Positions 16,885-25,857 of a DNA stretch of 64,000 bases are shown here, in pieces. Each line of letters begins with the position of its first letter. Position 1 is the first letter of the stretch. Made by a program: the position numbers and the translations under genes. Source of the DNA: Rhodoplanes sp963724735 (lineage in GTDB: Bacteria; Pseudomonadota; Alphaproteobacteria; Rhizobiales; Xanthobacteraceae); contig CAVRVX010000029.1 in the NCBI GenBank assembly GCA_963724735.1, forward strand, positions 42,197-106,196. Reading direction: 5' to 3'. The notes under the pieces were generated by a model. That model ran no database searches. It worked only from the letters and a program-made list of their open reading frames with translations, and was not told where the DNA came from.

Positions 16885-18162
16885 ATGCAACTCGTTACAT
16901 TACTGCGCGGCGCGTCACTGGCGGCGCTTCTCGTCGGCTTTGCCGGCGCAGCGAACGCTCAAAAGGTCACCGTGGGACAGCTCGCGGATTTCTCAGGCGC
17001 CACCGCGGATGTCGGCGTGCCGTTCGGACAGGGCGTCGTGGACGCCATCGCCTGGGCGAACAAGAAGGGGGGCGTCACGATCGACCTCGACACCGTCGAC
17101 TACAGCTACCAGGTGCCGCGCGCTGTGGCGCAATACAAGAAATGGTCGGGCGCCGACAACAAGGTTCCGGCGATTCTCGGCTGGGGCACCGCCGATACGG
17201 AAGCGCTCACCGGCTTCATCGCGCAGGACCAGATCCCCTACATATCGGGCTCCTACGCCGCGGCCTTGACCGATCCGACCGGGGCGAGCGGGAAGGCCAA
17301 GCCTGCGCCCTACAATTTCTTCCATGCGCCGAGCTATTCCGATGCGCTGCGCGCGATGCTGACCTGGGCGGCGCAGGACTGGAAGGCCAAAGGCAAGACC
17401 GACAAACCGAAATTCGTCCATATGGGCGCCAACCACCCCTATCCCAATGCGCCCAAGGAAGCCGGCGAAGCGATCGCCAAGGAGCTCGGCTTCGAGGTGC
17501 TGCCGCCGGTGCAATTTCCGTTCACGCCCGGCGACTACACCGCGCAATGCCTCACGTTGAAAAACTCCGGGGCGAATTACGCTTATCTCGGCAATACGGC
17601 GGGCTCGAACATCGCCGTGTTGAAGGCCTGCAAGAATATCGGCGCGGACGTGCAATTCCTCGGCAATGTGTGGGGCATGGACGAGAACGCCGCCAAGGCG
17701 GGCGGCGCGGCCGCCGACGGCGTCGTATTCCCCTTGCGCACCGCCGTCCCCTTTGGGGGGGACGCGCCTGGCATGAAAAACTTGAAGGAGATTTCGAAAA
17801 ACTCCGATCCATCGGGCGAGGCCTACCGCCCGGTGCACTACGTCGCGGCAGTCTGCACGGCGCTCTACCTGAAGGAGGCGATCGACTGGGCGGCGAAGAA
17901 CGGCGGCGTCAACGGGCCGAACGTCAAGAAAGGCTTCTATCAGAAGAAGGACTGGGTCCCGGAGGGCATGGAAGGCGTCTGCAATGCCTCGACGTGGACG
18001 GAGACGGACCATCGTCCCATGACGAGCGTCGATCTCTATCGCATCAAGGTGAGTGGTCCGACCGAAGCGCCGCTTCCCGAGCTGATCAAGAACGGCACGA
18101 TCAAGCTCGAGAAGGTGACGACGGTGAACCTGCCGCGCAAGCCCGAATGGCTTGGGTGGTAA
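16885..18162 (+). CDS. LivK-type periplasmic substrate-binding protein
   Basis: 425 residues from ATG 16885, spaced eight bases from AAGGAGG; the ATG at 16879 is too close. Signal peptide ends at NAQ (about residue 26). Type I periplasmic binding fold (Peripla_BP_6): VGQLADFSGATADVG, GWGTADTEALTG, NHPYPNAPKEAGEAIA. It captures the ligand for LivHMGF. Members of this branch near CoA ligases and BadI-like enzymes bind aromatic or cyclic carboxylates, an inference here. Confidence 0.9.
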   Translation: MQLVTLLRGASLAALLVGFAGAANAQKVTVGQLADFSGATADVGVPFGQGVVDAIAWANKKGGVTIDLDTVDYSYQVPRAVAQYKKWSGADNKVPAILGWGTADTEALTGFIAQDQIPYISGSYAAALTDPTGASGKAKPAPYNFFHAPSYSDALRAMLTWAAQDWKAKGKTDKPKFVHMGANHPYPNAPKEAGEAIAKELGFEVLPPVQFPFTPGDYTAQCLTLKNSGANYAYLGNTAGSNIAVLKACKNIGADVQFLGNVWGMDENAAKAGGAAADGVVFPLRTAVPFGGDAPGMKNLKEISKNSDPSGEAYRPVHYVAAVCTALYLKEAIDWAAKNGGVNGPNVKKGFYQKKDWVPEGMEGVCNASTWTETDHRPMTSVDLYRIKVSGPTEAPLPELIKNGTIKLEKVTTVNLPRKPEWLGW

Positions 18163-18520
18163 AATACGGTGGCGCCTCTTCGAGCAGGCTCTCCGCCCTT
18201 ATCAAGACTGACGTAATTCGTGATCCGGTCACAGGTCTGACCTGTGACCGGGTTCACACCCCGCCGCGGCGGAATACGCGACAATAGCAGCCAAGCGATT
18301 CAGGTGTGGTCGCAGGGAGGGAATGTCGCCCGCGACGGGGTTTTCTCCGCACTGGCGTACACGACAGCTTCAACACTGGGTTGCCTTTCCCGAGTTCCCG
18401 GCTCGGACGTTGCGGTCCTTTCGCCTGCGGCTCTCTCTTGGGCCGCTGGCCTGATCCGGGACGCCTGCGTCTCTCGGCTCTGAGGGAGTGGGACGGGCAT
18501 GTGCCCCGCGCGACGATGAC
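18163..18520 (+). other. Spacer between livK and livF
   Basis: 358 bases without a credible gene. It holds the 27-base palindrome described separately and some GC-rich sequence before livF. The size is unusual inside this otherwise tightly packed operon and suggests RNA processing or a separate promoter for livF. Confidence 0.5.
18225..18251. promoter_or_regulatory. Perfect 13-bp inverted repeat after livK
   Basis: CCGGTCACAGGTC-T-GACCTGTGACCGG: two perfect 13-base arms around one central base, 63 bases after the livK stop. No run of T follows, so it is not a standard terminator. It could be a dimeric operator, or an mRNA stem that protects the upstream livK message. Confidence 0.6.
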
Positions 18521-19375
18521 ATGAACCGCCACCAAGTCGACGGCGCACCGGATCCGTTCCGGAACGAGGGCAGAGCGGCAGACGCCGCGCCGCTCCTCTC
18601 GGTGCGCAACGTCGAGGTTGTGTACGATGAGGTGATCCTGGTCTTGCGCGGCCTGAGTCTCGACGTGCCGCGCGGCGCGGTGGTGGCGCTGCTCGGCGCC
18701 AACGGCGCCGGCAAGTCGACCACGCTGAAGGCCATCTCCGGTCTGCTGAAGACCGAGAACGGCGCAGTCACGCGCGGCGAAATCCTCTTCGACGGCGAGC
18801 GGATCGACGGCGGCGATCCGGTGCGGACCGTCCGGCGCGGCGTATCGCAAGTGATGGAGGGCCGGCGCATCATCGCCGACCTCACCGCGCTCGAAAACCT
18901 CCGGCTCGGCGCCTTCACGCGCCGCGACAAGGAGGTCGCCCGCGATATCGAAATGGTGCTCAGCTACTTCCCGCGCCTGAAGGAGCGCACCGGTCTCGCC
19001 GGCTATCTCTCCGGCGGCGAGCAACAGATGCTCGCGATTGGCCGGGCGTTGATGGCGCGACCCCGACTCATTCTCATGGACGAACCGTCGATGGGGCTCT
19101 CGCCTCTGCTCGTGAACGAGGTGTTCGACATCATCCGCGACATCAACCGCGATCTCGGAGTGACCATCCTCCTGGTCGAACAGAATGCGCGCGCGGCGCT
19201 CTCGGTCGCAAGCTACGGCTACATCATGGAGCAAGGGAAAGTAGTGCTCGACGGCAGCGCGGACGCGCTGCGCGACAATGAGGACGTCAAGGAGTTCTAT
19301 CTCGGCGGCGCGGGCGACCAACGCCGCAGCTTCAAAAACCTTAAGAGTTTCAGGAGACGCAAACGGTGGCTGTAA
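18521..19375 (+). CDS. LivF-type ABC transporter ATP-binding protein
   Basis: 284 residues from ATG 18521; an in-frame GTG at 18488 close to GAGGGA is an alternative. Walker A GANGAGKST, signature LSGGEQQ, Walker B LILMDEP, H-loop in LLVEQNA. Partner of LivG. The tail is longer and more basic than usual (SFRRRKRWL). The stop overlaps the next gene by ten bases. Confidence 0.92.
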   Translation: MNRHQVDGAPDPFRNEGRAADAAPLLSVRNVEVVYDEVILVLRGLSLDVPRGAVVALLGANGAGKSTTLKAISGLLKTENGAVTRGEILFDGERIDGGDPVRTVRRGVSQVMEGRRIIADLTALENLRLGAFTRRDKEVARDIEMVLSYFPRLKERTGLAGYLSGGEQQMLAIGRALMARPRLILMDEPSMGLSPLLVNEVFDIIRDINRDLGVTILLVEQNARAALSVASYGYIMEQGKVVLDGSADALRDNEDVKEFYLGGAGDQRRSFKNLKSFRRRKRWL

Positions 19376-20631
19376 TGGCGGCGGCGGCCGACGCGGCATT
19401 CGACAGGCTGGAGCGGCGCAGCGTTGACGAGCGTGAAACGGCGCTGGTGGCGTCGCTTGCCACGTTGATCGCGCACGCCAAGCAGGCCAGCGCCTATTAC
19501 GGCGAGTTATTCGCGGATGTTCGGCCGCAGGACATCAAGGATTTCACGGCGCTCGCGCGCCTGCCTGTAACCCGCAAAGCGGAGCTGAAACAGCTGCAGG
19601 AGAAGCGGCCGCCGTTCGGCGGGCTCGAGGCAAATGCGACGCTGAAAATTGCCCGCGTGTTTGCATCGCCAGGACCGATATTCGAGCCGCAGGTGGCGCG
19701 TCCCGACTATTGGCGCTATGCCCGCGCCCTGTGGGCGACCGGGCTTCGACCCGGGGACCTTCTGCATAACTGTTTCGCCTATCATTTCACCCCGGCAGGC
19801 GCGATGATGGAAACCGGCGCGCTTGCGATCGGCGCTTCGGTTTTTCCGGCCGGCACCGGGCAGACCGAGCTTCAAGTTCAAGCCGCCGCGGGCCTGCGGC
19901 CCGTCGCCTATGCCGGCACGCCCGATTTCCTGCGCACAATTCTCGAACATGCGGACGCGCGGGCGAGGGACCTCTCCTGCTTCCGGATCGCTCATGTCAC
20001 CGGCGGGGCGCTGCTCCCGGATGCACGCGCCTTTTACGCGAAACGGCAGATCGACGTGATGCAGAGCTACGGCACGGCGGAAGTCGGGCTCATCGCCTAT
20101 GAAAGCGCGGCCCGCGAGGGACTGATCGCCGATGAATGCGTCATCATCGAGATCGTCGAGCCCGGCACCGGTACGCCGATCGCGGACGGCGAACCGGGCG
20201 AAGTGCTGGTCACTGTCCTCAATCCCGACTACCCGCTCATTCGCTTTGCGACCGGGGATCTGTCGGCGATCCTGCCGGGGGTAAGTCCGTGCGGCCGCAC
20301 CAATCGACGCATCAAGGGCTGGCTCGGTCGCGCGGATCAGACGACGAAGGTGAGAGGCATGTTCGTGCACCCGCACCAGATCGCGGAAGCGGTCCGCCGC
20401 CATCCGGAAATCGGCTTCGCGCGTCTGGTTGTCGGCCGCGAGCGCGGCGCGGACGTGATGACGCTGAAGGTCGAGGCGGCGGCGGACGGCGAGGATTTCG
20501 CGCGTAAGGTGGAGGCGAGCGTTCAGGCGCTTACGCGTCTGAGGGCCAAGGTCGAGGTTTGTGCGGCGGGAAGCCTTCCGCGCGACGGCCGGCTGATCGA
20601 GGACGCGCGCGACTATGCGGGCAAGTCATAA
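19366..20631 (+). CDS. PaaK-like phenylacetate-CoA ligase family protein
   Basis: 421 residues from GTG 19366, with AGGAG nine bases upstream. Resembles the PaaK branch of the ANL superfamily: TRKAELKQLQ near the N-terminus, SYGTAEVGLIAYE, and IKGWLGRADQTTKVRGMFVHP with the hinge. It probably joins CoA to an aryl or cyclic acid brought in by the Liv system. Second ligase of the locus. Its stop overlaps the convergent regulator gene by six bases. Confidence 0.87.
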   Translation: MAVMAAAADAAFDRLERRSVDERETALVASLATLIAHAKQASAYYGELFADVRPQDIKDFTALARLPVTRKAELKQLQEKRPPFGGLEANATLKIARVFASPGPIFEPQVARPDYWRYARALWATGLRPGDLLHNCFAYHFTPAGAMMETGALAIGASVFPAGTGQTELQVQAAAGLRPVAYAGTPDFLRTILEHADARARDLSCFRIAHVTGGALLPDARAFYAKRQIDVMQSYGTAEVGLIAYESAAREGLIADECVIIEIVEPGTGTPIADGEPGEVLVTVLNPDYPLIRFATGDLSAILPGVSPCGRTNRRIKGWLGRADQTTKVRGMFVHPHQIAEAVRRHPEIGFARLVVGRERGADVMTLKVEAAADGEDFARKVEASVQALTRLRAKVEVCAAGSLPRDGRLIEDARDYAGKS

Positions 20632-21489
20632 CCTTGCTTCAAGTCGCTGGACGCTATTGCCGTTGTGTGGCGCCGAGCCCCGCAACGGTGGGCTGCCCGC
20701 CTCGTCGCGGATCATGGAAGCGAGAGTTTCCGCCGCCGTCTTGAGCGAAGCGATCACCTCCGCCACAGGGGACCCGCCGAGCCGATTGGCGAGACCGACG
20801 ATACCCAGACTGTAGAGCACGTCGCCGCCAAGTCGGATCGGGCACGCATAACTCAAAACGCCGGGATCGACCTCGGATTCGCAGACGGCGAAGCCCTGCT
20901 CGCGAACTTTGGCAAGTTCGGCGGCGATCTCCGCCTCCAAGATTTTCGTGCGTGTCGTGAAACGAACATGCGGCTTTGCGAGGAAGTCGCTGATGAGCCG
21001 GTCGTTGGCAAAGGCGAGGATTGCCTTCGCTGAAGCCGCGGCGTGAAAAGGCATGCTGCGTCCCGGATAGACGAACACCTCCCTCTCGCCTTTCGGCGGA
21101 GCCGCCGCCACCGTTTCCACCTCGTCGCCTTCCAGCTTGGCGATGAAAACCGTTTCTCCGAAATCTGCCGCCAAGCGTTCGAGGATGGGCTGCGCGAGCT
21201 CACGAATCGCGCGCCGCGACACGCCCGCGCAGAAGAGGCGCAGCAATCGGGGTCCGAGAACGTAGTGCTTGCGGCGTTCGCCTTGCACAAGGAAACCGAC
21301 ATGCACGAGCGCGTGCACGAGCCGATAGACGGTGGCCTGCGGCAGGCTCGTGTGTTGGGCGATGTCCGTCAACGGCAGGCCTTCCGATACCTGCGACACG
21401 GTATCAAGCACCAAAGCATAGCGGCTCAGTATCGCTCGGCCTCCATGGGCGCTTCTCTCCCGCTCCGCTATCGACTGAAGTTCCGACAT
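20626..21489 (-). CDS. IclR-family transcriptional regulator
   Basis: 287 residues from ATG 21489. N-terminal winged HTH (LPLTDIAQHTSLPQATVYRL, about residues 38-58), then a GAF-like IclR effector domain (RRAIRELAQPILERLA, FHAAASAKAILAF). IclR proteins often control aromatic degradation loci with the pathway acid or its CoA ester as effector. Convergent with the PaaK-like gene, so it is the likely regulator of the Liv/badI locus. Confidence 0.87.
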   Translation of the reverse strand: MSELQSIAERERSAHGGRAILSRYALVLDTVSQVSEGLPLTDIAQHTSLPQATVYRLVHALVHVGFLVQGERRKHYVLGPRLLRLFCAGVSRRAIRELAQPILERLAADFGETVFIAKLEGDEVETVAAAPPKGEREVFVYPGRSMPFHAAASAKAILAFANDRLISDFLAKPHVRFTTRTKILEAEIAAELAKVREQGFAVCESEVDPGVLSYACPIRLGGDVLYSLGIVGLANRLGGSPVAEVIASLKTAAETLASMIRDEAGSPPLRGSAPHNGNSVQRLEARL

Positions 21490-21730
21490 TTTCGAATTCC
21501 AAAATTTTATTTTTGCTTGATGAAAATGTTCTGCCCAAGCGGGTTTTTTGTCAAGTAAGTGACATCGCACACACAGGCGTTCGAGGAGGCCATAAAAAAC
21601 CCGATCACCTATTGGTTAGTTGCTGAATTCGCGGCATTTTTTGTTGAGTGGTCGAGACAGAGCCATGCAGTATCGACATGGCCGCCGGGCATTGGGCATA
21701 GGGGGCGAACGCCGCCGAAGGAGCTGTGCG

Positions 21731-22900
21731 ATGACGCCGATCGCTGCTTTGCCCCGCGCTGCTGTCGCACTTTTGGTCCGGGCGCTTGCGTCCGCGGTGG
21801 TCATCGTCGCCCAGGCCGGATTTTGCGTGTGGGCGCAATCGAATACCGAGCTGCGGGAGCTGGTGGCTGCGCAGGTGGAACCCTGGCTGGACGTCGGCGC
21901 GGGCGCCGCCGTCGTCGTTCGCGATCACGGACGCACCACGTTCCTTGATTTCGGCTTCGCCGACCGCGAGGCCGGCCGGCGGGTTTCGTCCGACGCCATT
22001 TTCAACCTCGCCTCGGTCGGAAAGCTTTTCGCCGCGATACTGCTGGCCCAGGGGGTCGAGCGGGACGAACTGCGCCTCGACGATCCGGTCGCGAAATATG
22101 TCACCGAGCTTCAACGGGGCGGCGATATCGGTCGCGTCACGCTCGGCCAGCTTGCGAGCCACACCTCCGGCTTGACGCGCGGGCCCGGGGAATATGAGCC
22201 CTGGCACCACGGCAAATACACGTTGCCGGACTTCGTCCGCTACCTGAACGACTGGCGCGCCGACCCGCAGCATGAGCCGGGCGGCCAGAGCATCTACTCC
22301 AACAGCGCCTTTGTGCTGTTGCGGCTTGCGCTCGACCGGCGCTTCGACATGCCGTTCTCAGCCCTGATGGAGCGCCGCATCCTTAAGCCGCTCGGCATGA
22401 ACTCGACGGCCTTGATCCTGCCCCCGGCGCTGAAACGACGCGCCGTGCAGGGCTACGGACCGGCGGGCCGTCCGATCGGGGAGCCCGGCGAGCAGCAGGG
22501 CGTTCTCGCGTTTCCCAGCGCCGGGCAGATCCACTCCTCGGCACGCGACATGGCGACATTCCTTGCCGCCAATCTCGGCGAGCTGCCCAATCAAGCTCCG
22601 CTCGAACAGGCGATGAAGCTCGCCCAGAAACCGGTGTTCACGGTTAACCAACGTTTCACACAGGCGCTCGGCTGGCAGCGCGTGCGCAATGACGGACTGA
22701 CGATCGTCGACAAGAATGGCGGGCTCAATAACACCTCGACCTATATCGGCATGATCCCCGACCGCGGGCTCGGAATCGTGATCCTGTGCAATCGCGGCAA
22801 AGTCCCGGCCACGCGGATCGGCCGGCAAATCCTGCTCGCGCTCGCGCATGGCGGCGAGCCTGCGATCGAGGACGATTTGATGGGCGACGAGCTGGAGTGA
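21731..22900 (+). CDS. Serine hydrolase of the class C beta-lactamase fold
   Basis: 389 residues from ATG 21731 with GGAGCTG upstream; the frame is open from 21620 but the signal peptide starts here and ends near WAQ. Catalytic SVGK (SxxK), YSN (YxN) and KNGG at the KTG position are all present. The family includes AmpC, D-Ala carboxypeptidases and esterases; without closer similarity it should not be called a resistance gene. Confidence 0.85.
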   Translation: MTPIAALPRAAVALLVRALASAVVIVAQAGFCVWAQSNTELRELVAAQVEPWLDVGAGAAVVVRDHGRTTFLDFGFADREAGRRVSSDAIFNLASVGKLFAAILLAQGVERDELRLDDPVAKYVTELQRGGDIGRVTLGQLASHTSGLTRGPGEYEPWHHGKYTLPDFVRYLNDWRADPQHEPGGQSIYSNSAFVLLRLALDRRFDMPFSALMERRILKPLGMNSTALILPPALKRRAVQGYGPAGRPIGEPGEQQGVLAFPSAGQIHSSARDMATFLAANLGELPNQAPLEQAMKLAQKPVFTVNQRFTQALGWQRVRNDGLTIVDKNGGLNNTSTYIGMIPDRGLGIVILCNRGKVPATRIGRQILLALAHGGEPAIEDDLMGDELE

Positions 22901-23005
22901 GTTGCGCAAAGGTTTCCGCGGATCGGCTCGGCGCACGGTCATCGCTCACACAAGCGGTTGGCGCATCCTGAAATTATTCTCAGCATGCCTTGCTTGACCG
23001 CTGGA

Positions 23006-23024
23006 ATACGTATATTATACGTAT
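23006..23024. promoter_or_regulatory. Operator palindrome abutting the antitoxin start codon
   Basis: ATACGTATA-T-TATACGTAT, two perfect 9-base arms, ending one base before the ATG at 23025. Ribbon-helix-helix antitoxins usually bind such palindromes to repress their own operon. There is no Shine-Dalgarno site, so either the transcript is leaderless or the operator overlaps the translation start. Confidence 0.75.
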
Positions 23025-23285
23025 ATGGTCAAGAAGCTTACAATTACCGTTTCCGACGACGTCTATGAGGGCCTGCACCGGCGCATTGGTCGGCGCAAAA
23101 TCAGTCGCTTCATCGACGAACTCGCGCGCGAAAGCTTGCGCCCCCGCGCGCTCGCAGAAGAGTACGCGCAAGCGGCGCAGGACAAAGCGGCGGAACGGGA
23201 GGCGCTCGAATGGATCGAAGCCGGCGTCGGCGAGACCCTCGATGACGAAGACTTCGTCGAACCGTCCGGCAGTCCGCCGCGGTGA
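23025..23285 (+). CDS. Ribbon-helix-helix antitoxin (MazE/VapB-like)
   Basis: 86 residues. The N-terminal KKLTITVSDDVYEGL and ISRFIDELARES form a ribbon-helix-helix DNA-binding domain. The acidic C-terminal half (EALEWIEAGVGETLDDEDF) is typical of the disordered part that blocks a toxin. It overlaps the mazF-like gene by 44 bases and is preceded by a near-perfect palindrome. Confidence 0.85.
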   Translation: MVKKLTITVSDDVYEGLHRRIGRRKISRFIDELARESLRPRALAEEYAQAAQDKAAEREALEWIEAGVGETLDDEDFVEPSGSPPR

Positions 23286-23595
23286 GGTGTGGTGGGTCGC
23301 GTTCGACCCGTCATTGGGCGGGGAAATCCGCAAGACGCGCCCTGCCGTCATCGTCTCGAACGATGACGCCAACGAGCACCAGAACCGCGTCCAAGTCGTG
23401 CCGCTGACAAGGCGCGATACGCCGGTCCGCTCGTGGGAGGCGCGTGTCGCTTCGCTCGGAACTCAGCACAAAGCGCTGGCCGACCAGATCAGAACGATCG
23501 CCAAGGAGCGCCTGCGCCAGAGGATGGGCACCGTTCTCGCCGCTGAGATGTCGGCGATCGATCGCGCGATCCGGGTCCAGCTCGGACTGCAGTAG
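23242..23595 (+). CDS. MazF/PemK-type endoribonuclease toxin
   Basis: 117 residues from ATG 23242, inside the antitoxin gene in another frame. Motifs RRGEVWWVAFDPSLGGEIRK, RPAVIVSND, VVPLTR, and QIRTIAKERL near the end match PemK/MazF, which cut mRNA or tRNA at specific sites. Start by frame and by the usual few residues before GEVWW; a shorter start cannot be excluded. Confidence 0.87.
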   Translation: MTKTSSNRPAVRRGEVWWVAFDPSLGGEIRKTRPAVIVSNDDANEHQNRVQVVPLTRRDTPVRSWEARVASLGTQHKALADQIRTIAKERLRQRMGTVLAAEMSAIDRAIRVQLGLQ

Positions 23596-23607
23596 CCTCG
23601 GGCACAC

Positions 23608-25578
23608 TCACGCCGCCTGGCTCGGGACCTTGTCCTCCACGATCCGCACAATGTCGGTCATGATGCGGTTGAGCTCGAAGTCCTTCGGCGTGTAGACGGC
23701 GGCGACGCCCGCCGCCTTCATCGCCGCCTCGTCGTCCGGCGGGATGATGCCGCCGACCACGACCGGGATGTGGTCGAGGCCCGCCTCGCGCATCTTGGCG
23801 ACGACGTCCTTCACCAGCGGCATATGCGAGCCGGACAGGATCGACAAGCCGACGACATGCACCTTCTTGTCGCGCGCGGCCTTGACGATGTCGGCCGGGG
23901 TGAAGCGGATGCCCTCGTAGACCACGTCCATGCCGGCGTCGCGCGCCCGCACCGCGACCTGCTCGGCGCCGTTGGAATGGCCGTCCAGGCCCGGCTTGCC
24001 GATCAGGAACTTCAGCCGCCGGCCGAGCTTGCGCGACACGCGGTCGACCTCGCCGCGCAGTTCGTCGACGCAGCGCGCATCGTTGCGCGCAGCCGACGAC
24101 ACGCCGGTCGGCGCCCGGTATTCGCCGAAGGCGTCGCGCAGGGCGAAGCCCCATTCGCCGGTGGTCACTCCCGCCTTGGCGCAGGCGATCGAGGCGGGCA
24201 TGACGTTGCGGCCCTCGCGGGCGGCGCGGCGCAACTCGTTCAGGGCCGAATCGACCGCGGCCTGGTCGCGCGCGGCGCGCCAAGCCTGCAGGTTGGCGAT
24301 CTGGCTCGCCTCGACCTCGGGCGGGATGGTGATGATCGAGCCCTCTCCGGTCGGCAAGGGCGACGGTTCGGTCTCGACGAACTTGTTGACGCCGACGATG
24401 ATGCGCTCGCCCAACTCGATCTCATCGACGCGGCGTGAATTGCTCTCGACGAGCTGCGCCTTGAGATAGCCGGCCTCGACCGCGTCGACCGCGCCGCCCA
24501 TCTCGAGGATGCGGCGAAGCTCGTCGCGCGCCTCGGTCTTGAGCTCCTCGACCTTCTTGGCGATGGCCGGCGAGCCGTCGAAAATGTCGCCATAGTCGAG
24601 CAAGTCGCTCTCATAGGCGAGAATCTGCTGGGCGCGGAGCGACCATTGCTGGTCCCACGGCCGCGGCAGGCCGAGCGCCTCGTTCCAGGCGGGAAGCTGC
24701 ACGGCGCGCGCGCGCGCCTTCTTCGACAGCGTCACCGCGAGCATCTGCAGGAAGATGCGATAGACATTGTTTTCCGGCTGCTGCTCGGTCAGCCCGAGCG
24801 AATTGACCTGCACGCCATAGCGGAACAGCCGCTGCTTGGGGTCGGCGACGCCGTAGCGCTCGGCCAGGATCTCGTCCCACAGCTCGACGAAGGCGCGCAT
24901 CTTGCAGATTTCGGTGATGAAGCGCATCCCGGCATTGACGAAGAACGAAATGCGGCCGGCGCAGTCGGCGAATGCCGCGCCTTCGACCGCGCCCGAAGAC
25001 TTCACCGCGTCGAGCACCGCGACCCCGGTCGCGAGCGCATAGGCGAGTTCCTGCACCGGCGTCGCCCCCGCCTCCTGGAGGTGGTAGGAGCAGACATTCA
25101 TCGGGTTCCACTTGGGCAGCTCCTTGGTCGTGAACAAAATCACGTCCTTGATCAGCCGCATCGAGGGGCCCGGCGGGAACACATAGGTGCCGCGCGACAG
25201 GTATTCCTTGATGATGTCGTTCTGGGTCGTGCCCTGGAGTTTTTCGCGCGCAACCCCTTGCTCGTCAGCGGCCGCAATATAGAGCGCCAGCAGCCAGGCG
25301 GCAGTCGCGTTGATGGTCATCGAGGTGTTCATCTCGCCGAGCGGGATGCCCTCGAACAAGGCGCGCATGTCGCCGAGATGGGAGATCGCGACGCCGACCT
25401 TGCCCACCTCGCCGCGGGCGAGGGGATGATCGCTGTCGTATCCGGTCTGGGTCGGGAGATCGAAGGCGATCGACAGGCCCGTCTGGCCTTTGGCCAGGTT
25501 CCGGCGATAGAGGGCGTTCGACTCCTTCGCCGTGGAATATCCCGCATAGGTGCGAATGATCCAGGGTTTGTCACGCAT
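23608..25578 (-). CDS. ecm: Ecm, ethylmalonyl-CoA mutase (B12-dependent)
   Basis: 656 residues, complete. It converts ethylmalonyl-CoA to methylsuccinyl-CoA in the ethylmalonyl-CoA pathway, which replaces the glyoxylate shunt for growth on C1, C2 and acetyl-CoA-yielding substrates. The N-terminal TIM barrel has SIAFDLPTQTGYDSD, NTSMTINATAAWLL and PMNVCSYHLQEAGA; the C-terminal cobalamin domain has GLDGHSNG with the B12-ligating His and GLSILSGSH. It sits 620 bases from ccr, its pathway neighbour. Confidence 0.94.
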   Translation of the reverse strand: MRDKPWIIRTYAGYSTAKESNALYRRNLAKGQTGLSIAFDLPTQTGYDSDHPLARGEVGKVGVAISHLGDMRALFEGIPLGEMNTSMTINATAAWLLALYIAAADEQGVAREKLQGTTQNDIIKEYLSRGTYVFPPGPSMRLIKDVILFTTKELPKWNPMNVCSYHLQEAGATPVQELAYALATGVAVLDAVKSSGAVEGAAFADCAGRISFFVNAGMRFITEICKMRAFVELWDEILAERYGVADPKQRLFRYGVQVNSLGLTEQQPENNVYRIFLQMLAVTLSKKARARAVQLPAWNEALGLPRPWDQQWSLRAQQILAYESDLLDYGDIFDGSPAIAKKVEELKTEARDELRRILEMGGAVDAVEAGYLKAQLVESNSRRVDEIELGERIIVGVNKFVETEPSPLPTGEGSIITIPPEVEASQIANLQAWRAARDQAAVDSALNELRRAAREGRNVMPASIACAKAGVTTGEWGFALRDAFGEYRAPTGVSSAARNDARCVDELRGEVDRVSRKLGRRLKFLIGKPGLDGHSNGAEQVAVRARDAGMDVVYEGIRFTPADIVKAARDKKVHVVGLSILSGSHMPLVKDVVAKMREAGLDHIPVVVGGIIPPDDEAAMKAAGVAAVYTPKDFELNRIMTDIVRIVEDKVPSQAA

Positions 25579-25608
25579 AGTGCGTTCCTTCAGGCCTTTG
25601 ACCTTTTT

Positions 25609-25857
25609 CTACCTTCGGATCAACCCGATGATCAGCAAGAGTATGATCGCGCCGATGATCGCATTGATGATTTCGCCGAGTGTGCCGCCCCCGATCACGA
25701 TGCCCAGCCGGGGGAGGAGCCATCCGGCGATGAAGGCGCCGACAATGCCGACGATGATGTTGCCGATGAGTCCGAAGCCATAGCCGCGTATGATCAGGCC
25801 GGCGAGCCAACCGGCGACGCCGCCTACGATCAACCAAACGATGAATCCCATCCGCAC
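25609..25857 (-). CDS. GlsB/YeaQ/YmgE-family small membrane stress protein
   Basis: 82 residues with three hydrophobic segments rich in Gly and Ile, including VGGVAGWLAGLIIRG, GNIIVGIVGAFIAGWL and the Ile-rich C-terminus. The family (transglycosylase-associated, no enzymatic activity shown) is often stress-induced. No EcfG box was found upstream. It lies between ecm and ccr, 30 bases upstream of ecm on the same strand. Confidence 0.85.
   Translation of the reverse strand: MRMGFIVWLIVGGVAGWLAGLIIRGYGFGLIGNIIVGIVGAFIAGWLLPRLGIVIGGGTLGEIINAIIGAIILLLIIGLIRR

Noticed and set aside
18244..18483. 79-codon frame between livK and livF as a gene
   Set aside because: No ribosome site and it starts inside the palindrome; composition is not protein-like.
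21905..22790. Calling the SxxK hydrolase a resistance beta-lactamase
   Set aside because: The motifs are shared by esterases and carboxypeptidases; nothing in the context supports antibiotic resistance.
24310..24400. SPLPTGEG stretch in Ecm as an inserted repeat element
   Set aside because: Similar Pro/Gly-rich sequence is found at this place in other ethylmalonyl-CoA mutases, so it is native linker.
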